Positions 1 through 11,373 of a DNA stretch of 64,000 nucleotides are shown here, in pieces. The position numbers were made by a program, and so were the translations under genes. Every line of letters starts with the position of its first letter. The stretch's first letter is position 1. The DNA is taken from contig NC_089490.1 in the NCBI RefSeq assembly GCF_036850765.1, positions 102,412,074 to 102,476,073 of the forward strand, written 5' to 3'. The stretch comes from Saccopteryx bilineata. Its lineage: Eukaryota > Chordata > Mammalia > Chiroptera > Emballonuridae. Under the pieces are notes generated by a model. The model was not told where the DNA came from. It did not search any database and worked only from the letters and a program-made list of their open reading frames with translations.

Positions 1-264
1 TGTGCCAGCCGTGGGGGCATGTGACTGATGGAAGGCCAGCAGAACCCAAGGATGGTACAAGAGGGGGAATAAATATTTATTAAGCATCTTTTCTGGCCAG
101 GCACCCTACCTGGCTGGTTCACACAAGTAGCTTACCTAGTAGTGTCTTTCATCTCTGGGAGATTAGTCTATTGTTCCTTGTCTTCAGATAATACAACTGG
201 TCAGTGGACGATGTCACTAAAACAGTATCTGACTCAAAGACCAGTGTTCTTTGTCACCCCCTGC

Positions 265-385
265 TGGGCCACTCAGTTAGTCAGTCAACAAGCATCCATT
301 GATCTGCTTCTATGTACTGGGCACCTGGAATGTAGCTACACACCAGGTAAGTTCTCTGCCCCCAAGGAGCTCACAGTCTAGGGAG
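265..385 (-). repeat. L2 fragment
   Basis: The sequence matches the reverse complement of the L2 3' end: a run of 'CAACAAGCATCCATTGA', 'TACTGGGCACCTGG' and a terminal 'AAGGAGCTCACAGTCTAG'. It is an old, diverged copy. Confidence 0.6.
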
Positions 386-1309
386 GGAGACAGACAAGTG
401 AACCTACAGTTTCTGCCTGGGTGGACAGGGTGGGGTCAGAGGGCGATTTATGGTAAATCTTAAGCTTCAGGATTTCCTATTTGTATGTGTCCTTCCTCAA
501 TAAATACCTACTTTTATACTTAAATCTGTATTTGTAATCTTGTATTATTTTTCTTAAAGAGTGCCCCTCAAATTGCATAAACTTCAGGACCTAGTAAGCC
601 CGGAATTCAACCCTCAGCAGAGTAAATGGACTGTGGATGTGCAGATTAAACATCTTTATCAGCCAGGAAGTGGCACTTGAAATAAGACTTAAGCAAGAGA
701 AGGATTTTAGCCTCACCGAGAAGTGGAGGGTGGGGTGGAGTGGGCAAAGAGAATGGGATGTGTGAAGACTGAGGAGAGGGGGGGTTAAACTATCTCTGCT
801 TATTCGGGAAGCTCAAGGACATCAGAGAGCTGGATGGGTGTCCAAAGATGTGTGTTGGCTGTGTTGCAGCGGCGGCAGGAGGTGGTGCGGTGCTGGTGAG
901 GGTGGGCAGGAGAGGGGTCAGAGCCAGTATAGGAAGAGATGTTTGTACTGAGTTCTACAGAGGATGAACTTTTATCTTTCATGCTAGAAGGAATCATTGA
1001 AGGATGTTTAGGTTCCATTTTTTTAAGAATTGTATTTTAGAAGCATCCCCCTGGCAGCAGGGTAGAGGATGCCCTGGAATCAGGGTGACCAACTCTCTGG
1101 TTGAGCCAGGACTGCCCTGTTTTAAGCACTAACAATTCTATGTCTTGGAAAACTCCTCAGTCCCACTGGAACCAGGGCAGTTGGTCCCAAAGCCAAGAGA
1201 ACCTCTAGGAGTTTGTCTCAGTAATCTCCCCTGAGCCTCAGACTCTGTGATCCACTTGACAGCTCTACTTTGATGTCAAACAGTCATCTCAAGCAACGTA
1301 TTTAAAACC
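386..1309. other. No gene or named repeat seen
   Basis: AT-rich unique-looking sequence. A short open frame at 800-1,018 on the minus strand has no splice context, Kozak support or familiar sequence and is taken as chance. Confidence 0.5.
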
Positions 1310-1444
1310 TCAGGACATTTGCACTTGCTATTACCTCTGTTATAAATGTTATTCTGTGGCCATGGTTGGATGCTTAGATCATCATCCTGATACACAAAAG
1401 TTGCTGGTTCGATCCCCAGTCAGGGCACATACAGAAACAAAATG

Positions 1445-1475
<31 letters not shown>

Positions 1476-1740
1476 CCTCCCTCCTCCTCCCTCCCCCTTC
1501 TTCTCTCTAAAAATCAATAAAATAAATTAAAAAATAAATGCTGTTCTCCAGGATAGCCTCAAAATTCACTCCTTTACCTCCTTCAGATCTTTACTCCAGT
1601 CTTAACCTTCTCGGTGAGGTTTTCCCTGAAACCCTCTTTATAGCTGCAGCCCCTATTCCTGGCGCTCCTCATCCCTGTCCCTGCCTTGGTTTTGTTCCTG
1701 GTGCTTACCACCATCTAACAGGCTTCATATTTAGTTAGTC
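1310..1740 (+). repeat. L2 fragment split by a SINE
   Basis: Before the SINE the text reads 'CAGGACATTTGCACTTGC'. After it, it resumes with 'CTCCTTCAGATCTTTACTC' and 'GAGGTTTTCCCTGAAACC', typical of L2 read forward. The SINE at about 1,357-1,538 interrupts it. Confidence 0.6.
1357..1538 (+). repeat. VES-type tRNA-derived SINE
   Basis: The tRNA-like head has a B box (GGTTCGATCCC), then 'CAGTCAGGGCACATACA', a (CT)n tract at 1,449-1,474 and a tail with 'AAAAATCAATAAAATAAA'. This is the layout of the VES SINE of bats. The A box is diverged, so the copy is not young. Confidence 0.8.
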
Positions 1741-1870
1741 AATTAGTTTAGTTTAGTTTAATTAAGTTTATTTTATTTTACTGAATTTATTGAAATGACA
1801 CTGGTTCACAAAACCATACAGGTGTCAAGTGCACTGCTCAGCAACCCACCATTTGCCACCACATTATGAG
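1738..1870 (-). repeat. Bat-type L1 3' end fragment (inverted)
   Basis: The reverse complement contains 'AACCAGTGTCATTTC' after a 'GTATGGTTTTGTG' motif. This resembles the 3' UTR of bat L1 elements seen in forward orientation at 29,740-29,920. Confidence 0.45.
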
Positions 1871-1959
1871 CCCTCGCCCCAGACACATCTCTTTCCTACC
1901 TCCGTTCCCTCTAGTGCCCCTACCTCCTTTTCCCTCTGGCCATCACCACACTCTGCCTT

Positions 1960-2125
1960 TGTGTGCTTGAAGTATGCAGGCACTTTCCTGCCTCAGGGCC
2001 TTTGGACCTGCTATTTCCCTCTGCCTGTAATACTTTTCTGTAGGTATTTGCTTTGCATCTGTCTGCTGGAGGGCTTTCCTTGGCCACTGGAGAGGCCAGA
2101 GTGTGGGTAACTATGCCCATTTCCA
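1960..2125 (+). repeat. L2 fragment
   Basis: 'GCCTCAGGGCCTTTGGACC' followed by 'TATTTCCCTCTGCCTG' and 'GGCTTTCCTTGGCC' follows L2 in the forward direction. Confidence 0.6.
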
Positions 2126-2226
2126 TTCCAACACTCCCACTCCCACCCAGAAGTCTTTAATCAGTGATTAATGGAGTTTAACCAGCTCACTTGTTCCTCG
2201 GGTGGGAGAGAACTGAGGTGCATTTT

Positions 2227-2262
2227 TTAAACTTTATTTATTCATTTCAGAGAGGAGAGAGA

Positions 2263-2298
<36 letters not shown>

Positions 2299-2414
2299 AG
2301 GAGCAGGAAGCATCAACTCTCATATGTGCCTTGACCAGGCAAGCGCAGAGTTTTGAACCGGTGACCTCAGTGTTCCAGGTCAATGCTTTATCCACTGCGC
2401 CACCACCGGTCAGG
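2227..2414 (-). repeat. tRNA-derived SINE with target-site duplication
   Basis: Read on the minus strand it begins CCTGACCGGTGGTGGCGCAG and TGGATAAAGC (A box), then has a diverged B box, ending in a (TC)n tract and A-rich tail. The flanks carry the same 14 bases, CTGAGGTGCATTTT, at 2,213-2,226 and 2,415-2,428, so the insertion is complete. Confidence 0.85.
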
Positions 2415-2428
2415 CTGAGGTGCATTTT

Positions 2429-3560
2429 CTATGCTGGCTCCCAGAGACTCCTAGAAGGATTGTGCTCCAGTGGCCCACAGGTATCTATCTGGCTTAAAAT
2501 TTTACACTGTATTGGCTGCCTCTATTTCTCTATCTCTCTTTCCCTGTTAATGTTTCCTCAGATCACTTCATAAATAAATACTTGCCCTGGAACCCTCATC
2601 TGAGGGTGTGCTTTCCTGGGAACCAAAGAGAGGTCCTTGCCTAAGATTGTGTAGCCTGCAGGGGGCAGAGCTGAGCTGCAGACTCAAGTTGTGTGATTTC
2701 AAAGCCTGTGAGCTCAATCACAGTGTTCGAATCCCCTCATCTTTATTAATTAATTTTTTATTTATTCTATCCTGTGTAATGGTGATATATTTTTCTTATA
2801 ATATGTCAAATTGTAGCAAACAATAGGTTTGCTTAGAAAAAAAACTGTATCATGTTGAAAATTTAGTTTATAACGACAAATTTATTTTAGTTACAAAAGG
2901 ACAAGTTTCTACAAGTCCACAACGTAGCATTAACGAGGACACTGTATCATATCAATGGTGACAAGAAGAAGAGCCAAGTTGATTGGTGATAAGTTAGTAT
3001 TTCTTTGTAAAATTAAAAATGAATTTACTGGAAGATCTTGGTAGATTATAGAATTAAGAGAAAAGCTGAACAGTCAAATCCCAGAAAGGACAGAAACCAG
3101 GGTGGCTTTGGGGAAACAGGGACCAGAAACTATTTTCAGGGTTTCATAGTTGGGTTAATTAAGCTTCAATCATTCTCCATCTGGGTGAAGAATCTAACTC
3201 CAGGCACAGACAGTGTGACTGGCTGAGCTGAGAGGGGGGGTGGGGTGGAGGAGCATTGTGACTGACACAAGCCTTGGGGGTGATGCTGTGTTGCCCCCCC
3301 CCAATTACTTTGCTGATTCTAGAAAAGGAAGAGTGGGATTTTTGGTAGTGAAAATAACAAATGTTCTCAAGAGAGAGAAAGGAAATTGTCTTCTGAGTAA
3401 AGGCAAGAGAAGGGGGAAATGACAGCGTACAGAAATAGATGACGTGTAAGCTCATTATGGATACTACAGCTGCCTCCAGGGCGTTGCAATGGATCTGCTC
3501 CCTTCTGACACAGTCTCCTCCTTTTCTCCCTTTGGTTCATTCTGCTGCAGTACACTGGCT
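2429..3560. other. No gene or confidently named repeat seen
   Basis: AT-rich unique-looking sequence with short G and C runs near 3,235 and 3,295. Open frames are short and overlap on both strands. Confidence 0.45.
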
Positions 3561-3579
3561 TTCTGGTGTTCTTCCACAC

Positions 3580-3921
3580 ATCAGATACATTCCTGCCTCT
3601 GCACATCTGCACTTGCTGTTTCATGTTCTACAACAACTTTCCCTTAACTATCAGCATGGCTGCTCCCCTTCAAGTTCATGTTCAAATTTTACCTTCTAAG
3701 AGATGCCTTATCCGATCACCTAGTCTTCCCACTTCATGCTCCCCGGCTTTTTTAGTGAGAGAGACAGAGGCAGATTAAGGTCGGTTGAGGCCCCGGGCAC
3801 AGAAGAAAATATAAGGCCCCTTATCATTAGAAAAAGGTATAAAGTTGGGGTTTTGAAGGGCCCTTCAGAAGTCGGGGCCCAGAGTGTGTGCCCAGTGTAC
3901 CCACCGTTAAATCTGCCACTG

Positions 3922-3960
<39 letters not shown>

Positions 3961-4506
3961 GAGGCATCAACTTGTAGTTGCATCACTTTAGTTGTTCATT
4001 TATTGCTTCTCATATGTGTCTTGACAGGGGGGGTTCCATCTGAACCAGTGACCCCTTGCTCAAGCCAGCAACCTTGGGCTTCAAACCAACGACCTTTGGA
4101 CTCAAGACAGTGACCATGGGATCATGTCAATGAGCCCACACTCAAGCCAGAAATCCTGCTCTCAAGCCGGTGAGTCTGCACTCAAGCTGGTAAGTCTGCG
4201 CTCAAGCTGGTAAGTCTGCGCTCAAGTTGGCAACCTCAGGGTTTCAAACCTGGTTCCTCAGAGTCCCAGGTCGATGCCTTATCCACTGTGCTACCACCTG
4301 ATCAGGTCCTGCTCCCTTTCTTTGCCTTGCTTATCTTCATTTGTTATTACCACCTAAAATTATATATTTATTTGCTTAATGTATGTCCCCTTTTCATGGC
4401 CACATAAACTCCATGAGGGCAGAGATTCTGTAACCCCAGTTTCTACAACTGCTCCTGACATGCAGAAGGTGCTGTATAAATATTCACTGAGTGAACAATG
4501 AATGAT
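3580..4506 (+). repeat. L2 split by a SINE
   Basis: The left part (3,580-3,750) reads 'CATCTGCACTTGCTGTTTC' and 'GAGATGCCTTATCCGATCAC'. The right part (4,310-4,506) reads 'ACTCCATGAGGGCAGAG' to 'GTGCTGTATAAATATTC' and the AATGAATGA end. Together they are one L2 copy interrupted by the SINE. Confidence 0.65.
3922..4306 (-). repeat. Long VES-like SINE with expanded internal tandem repeats
   Basis: The minus-strand head is GACCTGATCAGGTGGTAGCA then CAGTGGATAAGGC; the tail side is a (GA)n run at 3,922-3,957. The body from about 4,060 to 4,250 is a tandem array of roughly 19-bp units of the type CTCAAGCTGGTAAGTCTGCG, two of them identical and adjacent near 4,184-4,224. A piece at 3,752-3,921 shows GA-rich and unrelated sequence and may be part of the same insertion or a second one. 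Confidence 0.8.
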
Positions 4507-6464
4507 TTCTCCCCCTCTCCCTTTCATTAAGGCTATCGACTGCCAATGTCAGGCTTCAAAAAACAACTCAGAGAGACAAGACAAGCTCACTGCTGAGTTC
4601 TTAGGGTAGGCAAGAGGGGAGCAGAGGACAGCCAGTAGAGGCTGCCCCCCCCTCCAATCATGATGCGGAAGCCTGAGGTGGTGGGGATTCTTACTAGGAA
4701 TGCAATTCCAGTTTCTATATGATATTTACTCTCTTAATGTTTTAATTGATTCCTGTTAAAGTCTAGTGTCATAGCCTTGTGATTATAATAACTATATATG
4801 AACACTAACCCCAAGAGAAGTGGTTGACATGATTGTCTGTTATTTTATATATTCCCAGGGGCTCAGGGAAAGTGGGAAGACTAGGCCAGCAATTAATTAA
4901 CTGAGAAACTCACTGAAGGGTGAACTGATCTCAGTCTTAATCAAATGAATAACCCTTGCCAATCTAAAATAATCACTTTTTATGGGGTTTTGTGAGCCCC
5001 TTTTATCTTCTAAGCCACCAGACAGAAGTATCACTTTTTTTTTTCTGTTGTTGTTACCGATTTGGGTACAAGTCTGAAAAATAATATTTTTAAGTTAAAT
5101 ATATTGCGAAGTCTTGCTCCAAGGTTTCTGAGAATTAAAGAAACAATGAGTGAGCCAAGGTCTGAAGAGTGATGAAAGACAGGTATATATAATCAAAAAT
5201 TGATTTCATGACCACTAAGACATAATGGCGAACATTTATCGAGTACTTCAAATGTACCAGGCACTATGCTATACAGGTATGGTCAACAGAAATGATCTCA
5301 CTTAATTCAAAAGACTTTTCCATTTCAGACCCATAAGCATTTATTAGACCCATGTGCCAGGCAATGAATATACAAAGATAAATTACAATTTTTGTCTTCA
5401 GTTTTCTTTTGTGTCAGATGAGTCTTTCCACCCTGAAGTAGCATGGAAATCTCTCCATGAGTGTGAAGATATGTCTGCTGCATCATTTTCATCTGGGCAC
5501 GCAAAGACCCTCATGCTGGCTTGCCACTCGCTAATCATTCCTGCCTTATGTCTGTTTTCTCCACAGTTATATCCTAACCATACACATTTCTCTAAATAAA
5601 CTGCATGGTCTGACATCTTGAGGTCTTACATATGTTCTTCTTCCCTTTTCTTTGAATTCTTTGGTCCTTCAGCTGAGTTCTGAATGGCTTTCAAAACTTA
5701 TTCTGCACATCAACTCCCCCAGGAGAGCTTCCTTGAAACCCCATCCTCCTACGTCATCCCCTACGGCCGGGCGAGGAGATGATGGGTAGTTGTGGATGCC
5801 TTTTATTTTTGCCTTCCCAGTGCCCAGTCTGCTTTCAGTTGGTAATAGGACCCTCCTATTCATTGAAGAAGTCATTCCTTCTACTTTTCCTCCACGAGGT
5901 TTGGGTAGGACTGAACACACCTCCAGCTCCACCATGGAGTGGGTACTTGAGCTCAAAGTTCCAATTCAGAGCCCCAGTGAGTGGCTCAGGGATGAGCACA
6001 TGACTCACCCAGACAGTTGAGACCTGTCTTCAGCACTTCTGCTGGAGCTATTGAGAGAGAGGCTCCCTATTTTAGCCGAGGTGGCTAAACTCGCAGACAA
6101 ACCTTGCAGCTGCCTTTGGCCCAGGTGAGGAGAGCCTGTCAGAGAAAAGCAGAGTTAAGAGGGAATGGGCTGTGGGGTGAGAGAGAAAAAGACAGAGAAA
6201 GAAAGAGACAGATTTCTACAGATGTGGATCCAGCTTTCAAATGCTTGAAAATTTTACCTATGGATAGTTTAGCAATTTCTTGTTGAATAAATAACTGAAT
6301 AAGCCAATAAATTCTCTCTTTCCTTTACACTAGCTTGAGTTGGGTTTCAGTCATTTGCAACAGGGAGTATGCTATTAAATATACTCTTCCTCAGTTATAT
6401 GATAGAGATAGCTAGCTAGCCTATGTAAAAGAAGTTTCAGTATATACATTTTTACTTTTTATCC
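4507..6464. other. Mostly unique sequence with a MIR fragment
   Basis: About 5,220-5,320 is a MIR in minus orientation ('ATTTATCGAGTACTTC', 'ACCAGGCACTATGC'). The rest shows no gene. Open frames at 5,354-5,616 and 5,669-6,020 occur on both strands and look like chance. Confidence 0.45.
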
Positions 6465-6705
6465 AGTCCCAGAGATTTCCCCGCTTTGCTTTCTCCCGCC
6501 TTGCTCATCTATCACCAATCAATTTCATGTAACCCACCACCCCTATGTCATCCCCTTTGACTCTAATGTATAAAATAAGCGGTAAAACCGCCATTTTCCG
6601 CAGCACTTTCTCAATCTGTTGAGACTTCACTTCTTGGCAATTGTCAACAGTTTGACTCAATCAAACTCATAATTCTTACAGGTTCGGAAGTTTCTTATGT
6701 TGACA
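6465..6705 (+). repeat. ERV LTR remnant
   Basis: Visible LTR landmarks in order: a CCAAT-like box (ATCACCAATCAATT), a TATA-like box (GTATAAAATAAGC) at about 6,569, a leader with 'CTCAATCTGTTGAGAC', 'GACTCAATCAAACTC' near the polyadenylation region, and an end at 'TTATGTTGACA'. It resembles class I ERV solo LTRs. No internal viral gene is present. Confidence 0.6.
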
Positions 6706-7122
6706 GTAATAAAAATTTTTAGACAAAAGAATATTTTGGCTTTTAAGTTTTCATATAATTCTAGGATAGAGATACAGAATAAGTTGGGACCTTTTGGTAA
6801 AAAAATCAGAACAGATAATAGTCATTACTATGAGCAAAGCCCCGTGTCTAATGTTGATAAGTTGTGGCAGAGATGATTAATTTTCTCTTAATATTCGTCA
6901 TTCATTTCTTCTACTTAAAAAGGAATCCAGATTTTTAGTTAGGTATGTGGCTGGCTGGAATAAAAGAATGCCCAGCTTCCCTTGCAGTGAGGGTGACCAC
7001 ATGAGTCAGTTCTGGCTAATGGGATGGAAATCTGTGTCACGTGTAATGCTCGGGAAGTGTATGGACTTCTTCGTGCCTGCCTCCTTCTTGCTGGCTGCAC
7101 TGTGAACATGATAAGAATGCGG

Positions 7123-9055
7123 TGATTTATAATAAGAAATATAGACTTAATCTTCCTCCCAGATTCTGGGGCAGAGCTCCTAAATCAGTGATGGGCAATC
7201 TTTTGAGCTTGGTGTGTCAAAATTTGCCAAAAAACTGAGCATAACTTAGGTGGTATGTAACTTCGAGAAAAAACCCATAATTTCTCGATATTTATAGTTT
7301 AAATAACAAAAATGTATAATTGTAATATATAACTGTATTTAATAAACCAAAAACTAATTATTTAACTTACCTGCTAAGTGACTTCTTTGTTCATCTGTCA
7401 GTCGGTTTCTTTCGTTGGTATTGATATTATTTAACTTGTGTGGGGTGCTGTGAACTAAGATAAGTGAGGAGGAGAGGGAATTCTTTAACTAACCTGCCTA
7501 TTAGTGACTTTTTTGTTGCTGAATTTCATTGGCTACATCTTCAGTTGAAGATTGGTATTTTGTACACTTCAAGCCCAAGCAAGCACTACTAACTTCATCT
7601 GTCAATCTGTTTCTTTTGTTGGTTTTGATATTACTTAATGCTGAGAATAAGGTCTCACAAAAGTATGTAGACTGGGAAAAATTGTGAGTAAAGCCATTGC
7701 TATATTTTTCAGGGTGCTAAAAGTGTCTGGTAATCTGTTCCAGGCACTCCAAATTTCCTGTTTGTAGTGGCATTCTTCTTAATTCTCCATGCGGCACCTT
7801 TCCAGATTCTCAAGCTTTGACCTCAAGTTGACAAACACCTGAGCCCAGATGCTGTCTTGAAATTCTGCAAGTTGCATCTTATGTAAATTAAGATGGCTGC
7901 CGCTATTTCTAATGGCGGGAAACAGCACCCATAGCACAGGCCCTCGCCTCTCCCAGCCTCCTCCTCACTTATCTCAGAAATGATGGTCAATTAGAAATCC
8001 ACGACACCCCAGAACAGTAGATTGGATGATGGTTGCTGTGGTTATGTGGTTGCTGGTAATGGCGATCACAGGGCCCCAGAGATGCATCCCCCGCGGCATT
8101 CCGCTGCTCCCTGCTCCACCAGCTGGAAGTGAGGTCAAAGATCCCCCTAACGGCCTAACGGAAAGTCCCAGCACTAGATGCTCTGTGCCAAAGTTCTATT
8201 GTTTTGGCCTACAGGCCTCCGGCACAGAGTGTCTACACTACAGCAAATGTTTTATCCTCGGCTACTGCACCTGGCCATGCAGGAGCCAAGGATGAAACGT
8301 CCTTCTCGGCATGTGACCCCATACTTCTCTGGTATGCTGCCGCATGCGGCCGCGTGTCATCAAAAATGGCTACATGTGTCAGTGCCGACACACATGTCAT
8401 AGGTTCACCATCATGGTCCTAAACCCTTGGAATTTCCCAAGTGAGGAGAACAATCCAGATGTCCTTTGTTATGTTAATGAGGGGACTTTTGGAAAGCCCT
8501 TAAGGATGGGGGCTGGTTGTCAGGAAAACCAATCCTATCTTTAGAGGGTAGGTTCAGTCCCATACCTCCTGCCCCACTTCCAGAAGGGAGGTGATCATAA
8601 CTATGTAATTAGAACTCCATAAAAACCCAAAGAACAGGGTATGAAGAGCTTCTGGGTTGGTGTATGCACGCACGGACGTGTTGGGAGGCTGATACAGCCG
8701 AAGAGGGCATGGAAGCTCTGCACCCTTCTTCCTGCCTTGACCTGTGCACCTATCTCTGCCATCTGGCTGTTCATGCGTTGTGTCCTTTTATAATTAACTG
8801 GTGATTTAGTAAGTAAATGTTTCCCCAAATTCTGTGAGCTGCTCTAGCAGATTAATTAAACCCAAGGAGAGGGTAATGGAAACTTCTGATTGATAGCCAG
8901 TTGGTCAGAAGCACAGGTGATAACCTGAACTTGTAATTGACATCTGAAGTGGAGGGCAGCCTTGTGGGACTGTGCTGTTGATCTGTGGAGTCTGCCACTA
9001 TCTCCTGGTACATACTGTCAGACTTGTGCTGAATTGTGTCTGAGAACTACTGGTG
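7123..9055 (+). repeat. Solo ERV LTR interrupted by a hAT element
   Basis: Left part 7,123-7,185 ends '...GGGGCAGAGCTCCTAAAT'. The right part from 8,417 resumes with 'TCCTAAACCCTTGG', 'AATTTCCCAAGTGAGG', 'CTCCATAAAAACCCAAAG' and 'TTTTATAATTAACTGGTG', and ends near 'GAGAACTACTGGTGTCC'. I recognise the joined text as an old solo LTR, probably class I, but not the subfamily. No viral gene is associated with it. Confidence 0.65.
7186..8416 (-). mobile_element. hAT DNA transposon, internally deleted, with transposase remnant
   Basis: The ends are CAGTGATGGGCAATCT and, inverted, CCATGATGGTGAACCT (11 of 16 match). The flanks carry the 8-bp duplication TCCTAAAT at 7,178-7,185 and TCCTAAAC at 8,417-8,424 (7 of 8), as expected for hAT. 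On the minus strand, about 7,750-7,500 translates with frameshifts to pieces such as MALLTIFPS and then FSALSNIKTNKRNRLTDE, which resemble the C-terminal dimerisation domain of hAT transposases of the SPIN/ZBED5 type. It contains stops and cannot be functional. The 1.2-kb length is well short of an autonomous element. Internal direct and inverted repeats show further rearrangement. Confidence 0.8.
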
Positions 9056-9075
9056 TCCCCCCTTCCGCCTAAAGA

Positions 9076-9924
9076 AAACACACAAAAAGTACAGGACCTT
9101 CAGATGCTCAAGCAGTTGTCTTGGCCCATGATGTTTGATGCCATGTGCTAAGAGAGCAGAGTCACCCAAGCTAAATTTCTTCTTCTAAATTCACTAATGT
9201 GTAAGTCACCCCTCCCTTGGGGATCAGAGAAAAACCCGCAGTCGACTCAAATGGAGGTTCTCCAAATAGAAACGCGAGGAATCAGAAACCAGTGTTAGCA
9301 TATTATTATTTTTATCTCAATTTAACATTGGGAAATAAAAGTAATTATAATAAGTGTAAAGTTAGGACTCCAATTCAACTCAGCTTGACTTTAAGACCTG
9401 TGTGCTTAACTATGATGCTCTACTGCACTAGGCTACCATTACTAATAGTAACTTGCTAGTAAATATTTAACAACCAGATGGCGGTGAAAGAAGAACCTGA
9501 TTTTTAATGTTTGCCAATTTCTTGGTGTAAATATTCCTCCCAGGCCAATTTCAAGAGACCAAGAGTTCAGCAACTGACTTGCAAAATTCCTACAAATTGA
9601 ACAATTTGCCCTTGTGAGCCCGCATGAGCCAGCTCAAGCAATCTCTGAAATGTACTTAGCTGATCCTGAGGGAAAAAGTCCCTGGCAAACTGCAGGATGT
9701 CTCTGACCACCCTTCCCAGCACCCAGGTTTTATGGCTTTAGATCTAGTTATGATAACAGTATTCCAGGGCAAGAAGAACACTTAGTAAACCATGATGTTG
9801 GACGTGAAGTGATTAAAGTGTAAGAGCCTGATCTATGGCCTCTAAGGGATGTTCATGGAGCTATGTAGGAAGTATCATGACTTCCCTGTTCCTTTTTGAT
9901 GGGCTGTCTATTGTTAGAGGGATG
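9076..9924. other. No gene or named repeat seen
   Basis: AT-rich; short open frames only. Confidence 0.45.
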
Positions 9925-10093
9925 TCAAAGGGTGTAAAGAGGAACAAATATTAGGTAACAGAAAATTATATGACTTTGGATGATGGGTATACAACATAAC
10001 CAACCATTCAAATGCTATAGAAATGTTTACCTGAACCCTATGTACTCTAATTTATCAATGTCACCCTGTTAAAGTTAATTTTCTAAATTGAAT
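9925..10093 (+). repeat. Bat-type L1 3' UTR fragment
   Basis: 'GGATGATGGGTATACAACAT' followed by 'TGTACTCTAATTTATCAATG' and 'CACCCTGTTAAAGTTAATTT' then an A-rich end, as in L1 3' ends of bats. Confidence 0.55.
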
Positions 10094-10561
10094 AAAAAAA
10101 AGCAAAATCAAATGAATGAGACTATATCAAACTAGAGCTTCTGCACAGCAAAGGAAACCATCAATAAAACAAATAGTGAACAATCCAAATGGCAGAAGAT
10201 ATTTGCAAACAACACCTCTGATAAGGGGTTAATATTCAAAATATATAAAGAGCTCATACAACTTAACAACAACAAAAACTCAATTAAAAAATGACGAGAG
10301 GACCTGAACAGACATTTATCCCAAGAAGACATACAAATGGCCAACAGATAATATGAAAAGATGCTCAATTTCGCTAGCTATTATAGAAATGCAAATCAAA
10401 ACCCTAACGAGATATCACCTCACATCTGTTAGAATGGTATTATCAACAAAACAGGTAATACAAGTGTTGGAGGGGTTATGGAGAAAAAGGAACCTTTATT
10501 CACTGAAGGTGGGAATGTTAACTGGTATAGCCACCATGGAAAACAGTACGGAAGTTCCTCG
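10094..10561 (+). repeat. L1 ORF2 3' fragment
   Basis: It reads as L1 ORF2 near its end: 'CTTCTGCACAGCAAAGGAAA', 'AAATGGCAGAAGATATTTGC', 'AATGGCCAACAGATA', 'GCAAATCAAAACCCTAACGA' and 'GGAGAAAAAGGAACC'. It is less diverged than the other L1 pieces here. It lies downstream of a 3' UTR fragment, so the two are either separate insertions or a rearranged copy. Confidence 0.8.
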
Positions 10562-11334
10562 AAATGACTTTCAGAAGCTCCTGCTAACAAAAGTCTGAGA
10601 ATGCCATCACTAGGGCTGAGAAGGGCCATCATGTAGAGAAAAGCAGGACCTAAGCAGCACCTGGGTGAGAGAGAGAGAGAGAGAGCGCGCTCTAAGTCAC
10701 AAGTCCACAGATGATATCTCATAGGGTCTGTTGGGGGATGCAAAGTTTCCTCAGTGATCAATAGATAAACACCCAGAGTTCAGTGAGGGCTGTAATTTGA
10801 GCACAGACCAGAAGAAAGATTCTTTAAAGAAGGTGTCTGTGGTTACAAGGGCAATACAGTACCCACAGATGATGATTTGCACAAAACCTGCCCTCGGAAG
10901 TTCTCTTGTATACCACATCCTTAGGAGGAAGGACAGACTCTTATTGGAACCCACTGCACGTCCTCTGAAGTGTGGTTGGTGAGTTTATGCCACAACTATA
11001 AATAGTGCTCTTATCAAAGTGGGCTCAGTCAAGCTCGAGAAATCATTTTGTGAACTGCACAGATTCCTGAGCGTAAGAAGCTCTTCATCTTTGCTGAACA
11101 CAGATTCTAGACACAGAGGACCCTGAGTGAGGGTGAGAGTCAGGGTTCTCCATTTGAGCAAAACAAGGCCATTAGCCCCCCACAGCATTCTACCTCAGCC
11201 GAGGCCCAGTCCTTTCTGTGTTATGTAAGCGGGACATATTAATCTAGCTGTTCTCCTTCGCACCTCTGCTTCCTAAGAAAATCTGTTCCAAGGTCCTACT
11301 GTTTCTGATCCAGCTCACAAGCAATGAATCTGGT

Positions 11335-11373
<39 letters not shown>

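Noticed and set aside
4060..4250. Regularly spaced short repeats resembling a CRISPR array
   Set aside because: Units are adjacent and imperfect with no distinct spacers, inside a SINE, in a mammalian genome.
6465..9055. Possible provirus between the two LTR-like segments at 6,465 and 7,123
   Set aside because: The two LTRs differ in sequence, so they are not a pair, and no viral reading frame lies between them.
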